From Mariniphaga sp040772505 (lineage in GTDB: Bacteria; Bacteroidota; Bacteroidia; Bacteroidales; Prolixibacteraceae): a stretch of DNA of 64,000 nucleotides. A program made the position numbers and the translations under genes. Every line of letters begins with the position of its first letter. Position 1 is the stretch's first letter. The notes beneath the pieces were generated by a model that saw only the letters and a list, made by a program, of their open reading frames with translations, did not search any database and was not told the origin of the DNA. Positions 60,884 to 64,000 of this stretch are shown one piece after another. The DNA is taken from the NCBI GenBank assembly GCA_040772505.1, contig JAXGYA010000001.1, positions 620,001-684,000 of the forward strand, written 5' to 3'.

Positions 60884-63391
60884 TCACAGCTCCAGATTCA
60901 CCACGGTTATTCCGGCTCCGCCAAGATCCACATGCTCATCTTTGAAACTACTGACCATAGGCTCAGAACGCAGATAGTTGCGGATATTTTCCCTTAGAAT
61001 TCCATGTCCTTTACCATGCAGGATTCGGAGCTGCGGCACTTCAAACATGATTGCTTTATCGATGAATTCCTGAATCCGGGAAATTGCTTCTTCTGCACGT
61101 TGCCCGCGAAGGTCAATTTCGGGTTTGAAATTGAGCCGTTCTTCCGAAAAACTGCTCAGGACGCGTACTCCGGCTCCCGATCGGGTGTTTTTTTCAAGCT
61201 TTTTTGCTTCGTTGCTGCTTATTCGCTTAACCTGTTCCTTGGGCAAAGTGGTGATGAGTTGTCCGAATGCCACCACTGCATTTTTTTCGCCCAGTTCGAT
61301 AAGGTCTCCAACAGTTTGTTGTCCGGTGATGCGGACTTTGTCGCCTGGTTTCAGCTCCGCAGGTTCTTTGGTAACTGGATGAACACTTTTTCGCTTTGTT
61401 TCTGCCGGTCGTTTTTGGTTGCGTTTCTCTTCCTGTCGCCGCAATTTCTCCATTTTGGCTGTGATGCGCTCATCCTTGTCGCCGGAATTTTTCTCAATCT
61501 CAACTTTCAGTTTTTCAAGCTTTTCCCTTGCCTTTTTAGTTTTTTCCTTTTCAGCCTGCGCCTTTTTTATTTCAGAAATGGTGTTCTCAATTCTTTTATT
61601 CACGCCTGACAGTAACGCATCGGCATCTTTCCTCGCTTTTTCCAAAATCTCTTTTCGCTGCTTTTTTATCTCCCGTAATTCGGCTTCGTAATTGTCAGCC
61701 ATATTGTCTAAGATTTTCTCCACTTTTCTGATCCTCTCCCGCTTCACCTCCCAGTAGCGTTTGTCACGGTTTATTTTTCGCAGATTCCGGTCAAAATCGA
61801 TATGTTTTTTCCCCACTTTTTCAGTGGCTTTTTCCAGAATTTCTTCCGGAAGACCGATTTTTCGCGCAATTTCAAAAGCAAAGGAGCTTCCCGGCTTTCC
61901 CGTTTCAAGCTGAAAAAGCGGAGTCATGTTTTGGGAATCATAAAGCATGGCGCCGTTTACAATACCTTCGGCAGAGGATGCAAAATGCTTCAGGTTGGTA
62001 TAGTGAGTTGTTATCACGCCGAAAACCTGCTGGCGGTTCAGCTCGCCCAAAATGGCTTCTGCAATGGCGCCGCCAAGCATGGGCTCCGTTCCGGTGCCAA
62101 ATTCGTCAATGAGAATCAGCGTGTTTTTGTTGCTGTGCTTCACAAAATGTTTCATGTTGAGCAGATGAGAGCTGTATGTGCTCAAATCATTTTCCAGCGA
62201 CTGCTCATCTCCAATATCGATAAAAATCTGTTGAAAAATTCCAGCATTACTCGATTCATTCACCGGGATTAACAAGCCGCACTGAAGCATATATTGCAGC
62301 AGTCCCACTGTTTTGAGGCAAACCGATTTTCCGCCTGCATTTGGTCCGGAAATGAGTAGAATATGATTTTTTTCATTTAGAGAAATGGTGAGCGGAACAA
62401 TTTTCCGGTTTTCGCGCTCTAACGCTTTTTTCAGAAGCGGATGCACCGCCTGTTGCCACTGAATAAGCGGCGAGTTGTGAAGTTCAGGGCGCAACGCCTT
62501 AAATTCTAGTGCAAGCTGTGCTTTTGCCCGGATGAAATCAATTTCGCCTAAATAGTCGTATGAATAGGACAGTTCGGGGAGATAAGGGCGAATGTCGTTG
62601 GAAAATTCTATCAGGATCCGTGCGATTTCCCTTCTTTCCGTATATTCGAGTTCGCGGATTTCGTTGTTCATCTCTACGATTTCATTGGGCTCCACATATG
62701 AAGTTTTTCCTGATGCAGACTCATCGTAAACGATGCCTTTGATTTTTCGTTTGTTGTAGGACAATACCGGAATAACTGCACGTCCGTCGCGGATAGTAAC
62801 CAAAGCGTCACTCTCCACAAGCCCCTCTTTTTGCGCCTGTTTGAGAATGGAATGGAGGCGCCTCGTCATTTTGGATTGCAACTCTAAAATACCTTTTCTG
62901 ATTTGCGCCAATGCCGGTGATGCATTGTCGCGGATTTTCCCTGTTTTACTGAGAATTGCGTCAATGCGTTCGTAGATGTAAGGAAACACAACTACCTGCT
63001 TCGTTTTCTTTTTTAGCAGCGGGAAAACATCACCTTCCTGTTTTTTGAAAAACTGTACGATAGCGCGCACCGATTCCAGTGAGCGTTTCAGGTCAAACAG
63101 TTCACCTTCTTCCAAAAAGCGCCCTTCAATGCGAATTTTCTTTAGTGCATTACGCAAATCGTAAAAGTGATCTGAAGGAAAGCTTTCCACTTCCCGGAGA
63201 ATCCGGCAAAACTCTTCGGTTTCCTCCAGCATCCGGGAGATATTTTCAAAATTGTTCTGAAAAGCCATATTCTCCACCCACTCAGTTCCCATCAGGCTGA
63301 GGCATTTATTAAGAAGTATCGCACGAATGCGGTCAAATCCCACTTTTTCTTCAAAATGCAGGGGCCAGATATTTTGTGTTTTTTTGTTCAA
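60884..63391 (-). CDS. mutS2: Endonuclease MutS2
   Basis: An 835-residue protein with an ATPase core and a nuclease end. Walker A is LLISGPNAGGKSVCLKTVGL near 345, with Walker B LILIDEFGTGTEP near 427 and the ABC signature region ENDLSTYSSHLLNMKHF near 405. A long coiled coil with basic runs (~530-665) follows, then a KOW-like segment (ELKPGDKVRITG) and a Smr domain at ~755-835 (EIDLRGQRAEEAI, LRILHGKGHGIL). MutS2 acts on recombination intermediates and, in some bacteria, on stalled ribosomes. The Smr DLRG and HGKG motifs are intact. Monocistronic, converging on the M20 gene. Confidence 0.96.
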   Translation of the reverse strand: MNKKTQNIWPLHFEEKVGFDRIRAILLNKCLSLMGTEWVENMAFQNNFENISRMLEETEEFCRILREVESFPSDHFYDLRNALKKIRIEGRFLEEGELFDLKRSLESVRAIVQFFKKQEGDVFPLLKKKTKQVVVFPYIYERIDAILSKTGKIRDNASPALAQIRKGILELQSKMTRRLHSILKQAQKEGLVESDALVTIRDGRAVIPVLSYNKRKIKGIVYDESASGKTSYVEPNEIVEMNNEIRELEYTERREIARILIEFSNDIRPYLPELSYSYDYLGEIDFIRAKAQLALEFKALRPELHNSPLIQWQQAVHPLLKKALERENRKIVPLTISLNEKNHILLISGPNAGGKSVCLKTVGLLQYMLQCGLLIPVNESSNAGIFQQIFIDIGDEQSLENDLSTYSSHLLNMKHFVKHSNKNTLILIDEFGTGTEPMLGGAIAEAILGELNRQQVFGVITTHYTNLKHFASSAEGIVNGAMLYDSQNMTPLFQLETGKPGSSFAFEIARKIGLPEEILEKATEKVGKKHIDFDRNLRKINRDKRYWEVKRERIRKVEKILDNMADNYEAELREIKKQRKEILEKARKDADALLSGVNKRIENTISEIKKAQAEKEKTKKAREKLEKLKVEIEKNSGDKDERITAKMEKLRRQEEKRNQKRPAETKRKSVHPVTKEPAELKPGDKVRITGQQTVGDLIELGEKNAVVAFGQLITTLPKEQVKRISSNEAKKLEKNTRSGAGVRVLSSFSEERLNFKPEIDLRGQRAEEAISRIQEFIDKAIMFEVPQLRILHGKGHGILRENIRNYLRSEPMVSSFKDEHVDLGGAGITVVNLEL

Positions 63392-63505
63392 ATTCGCAAA
63401 TATTCAGAAATATAACTGTTGTTAAATGTTATTGCCCTTATTGTGATGCAATAAAGACAATGTTGTAATTATTTAATTATAAGTGTTTTGGGTCAATGGT
63501 TTTGA

Positions 63506-64000
63506 TTAATCTAAATCAAATTCCACAAGTTCTCCAAATTTCACATACTTTTCATAAAGGATTGAATATGCTTTAGCATTTTCAGGTATGGGGTGGTATT
63601 CTGTTTCAATGCCGCTTCCCATTTTTTCCTGCGCTTCAAACAGAGTTGAATAAATCCCGCCGGCAACGGCAGCTGCCATTGCCGAGCCTAATGCGCTGGC
63701 TTGTTCAGAACGTGCCACTTTGATGCGCATGTTCAGCACGTCGGCAATAACCTGCATCACGAAGGGTGATTTTTTTGCTACGCCGCCCAGTGCAACCACT
63801 CCGTCAATGCGAACGCCTTCGCTTTCAAACCTGTCGCTGATTGCTTTTGTGCCAAAAGCAGTTGCTTCAACTAAAGCGCGGAATATCCGTGGTGCATCCG
63901 AGCCGAGGTTCAGTCCGGCTATGGCTCCCCGCAAATTTTGATTTGCATCGGGAGTGCGCCGGCCGTTCATCCAGTCGAGTGCAATAATTCCGCTTTCTGC
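63506..64000 (-). CDS. araB: L-ribulokinase, C-terminal part (cut by window end)
   Basis: 165 residues of a FGGY-type sugar kinase. The start in view is ALDWMNGRRTPDANQNL, followed by AGLNLGSDAPRIFRALVEAT, VRIDGVVALGGVAKKSPFVM and SALGSAMAAAVAGG, the characteristic second ATP-binding domain of AraB. It phosphorylates L-ribulose to L-ribulose-5-phosphate in arabinose use. The rest of the gene and its neighbours lie beyond the window. Confidence 0.9.
   Translation of the reverse strand, partial: AESGIIALDWMNGRRTPDANQNLRGAIAGLNLGSDAPRIFRALVEATAFGTKAISDRFESEGVRIDGVVALGGVAKKSPFVMQVIADVLNMRIKVARSEQASALGSAMAAAVAGGIYSTLFEAQEKMGSGIETEYHPIPENAKAYSILYEKYVKFGELVEFDLD

Noticed and set aside
1..64000. CRISPR arrays, rRNA genes, prophage or integrative element
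   Set aside because: I saw no regularly spaced repeats, no rRNA sequence, and no phage structural, integrase or conjugation genes.

Overview
The window comes from the chromosome of a Bacteroidetes bacterium, most likely an anaerobic or facultatively anaerobic member of the Bacteroidales/Marinilabiliales. The evidence is two SusC/SusD pairs under an ECF sigma/FecR pair, Bacteroidetes-only families (DUF4301, DUF4835, DUF4838, DUF1735/DUF4361), the gene order bamD-rpoZ-coaBC-DUF4835-recN, promoters of the TTTG-N19-TAnnTTTG type and general lack of Shine-Dalgarno sequences. The genus cannot be fixed from this window.

Layout. 1-5491: end of a beta-lactamase-like serine hydrolase, a small HTH protein, a DUF1080 lipoprotein, a flavin-binding PNPOx-like protein, tRNA-Arg(CCG), DUF4301 and a TPR protein. 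5526-16114: a hydrogen-metabolism island. On the minus strand are a SpoIIE-type phosphatase and a PAS protein. Divergently, on the plus strand, a tightly packed operon holds DRTGG, anti-sigma-type ATPase, a sensory-type [FeFe]-hydrogenase, DRTGG, PHP, GHKL ATPase, and then the HndABCD/HydABC-like NAD(P)-linked, probably electron-bifurcating [FeFe]-hydrogenase (2Fe-2S Trx-like protein, NuoF-like HydB, HydA, NuoE-like HydC). 16117-29883: housekeeping genes (TerB-DnaJ protein, coaE, YbbR, DoxX, recN, DUF4835, coaBC, rpoZ, bamD, an alpha-oxoamine synthase, trxB, tRNA-Pro(GGG), carbonic anhydrase, a sugar-isomerase-like protein), interrupted by an orphan possible HARE-HTH/nuclease gene. 30032-34100: an outer-membrane protein whose 3' end runs into an IS66 remnant, then a complete IS66 element. 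34100-58401: one long minus-strand polysaccharide-utilization-type locus: ECF sigma, FecR, SusC, SusD, SusC, SusD (frameshifted), DUF1735/DUF4361 lipoprotein, an inserted IS4-family element, then three paralogous TIM-barrel proteins interleaved with two other secreted TIM-barrel-like proteins and a DUF4838 protein. 58700-64000: a 42-codon ORF coupled to a DUF1460 amidase-like protein, an M20 deacetylase/peptidase, mutS2 and the end of L-ribulokinase.

How it works together. In the hydrogenase island, the sensory hydrogenase keeps all four H-cluster cysteines but has Phe where catalytic enzymes have the proton-shuttle Cys. Beside it lie a PAS protein, a PPM phosphatase, two GHKL ATPases and two DRTGG proteins. 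The likely reading is an H2- or redox-sensing partner switch governing the adjacent bifurcating hydrogenase. In the PUL, the FecI/FecR pair and the STN domain on the first SusC suggest substrate-triggered control from the outer membrane. No enzyme there belongs to a glycoside hydrolase family I can name with confidence, so the substrate is unknown.

Three genes are frameshifted: coaBC at an A10 run, the second susD at a G5 run, and the IS4 transposase. They may be real decay, recoding, or sequencing indels.
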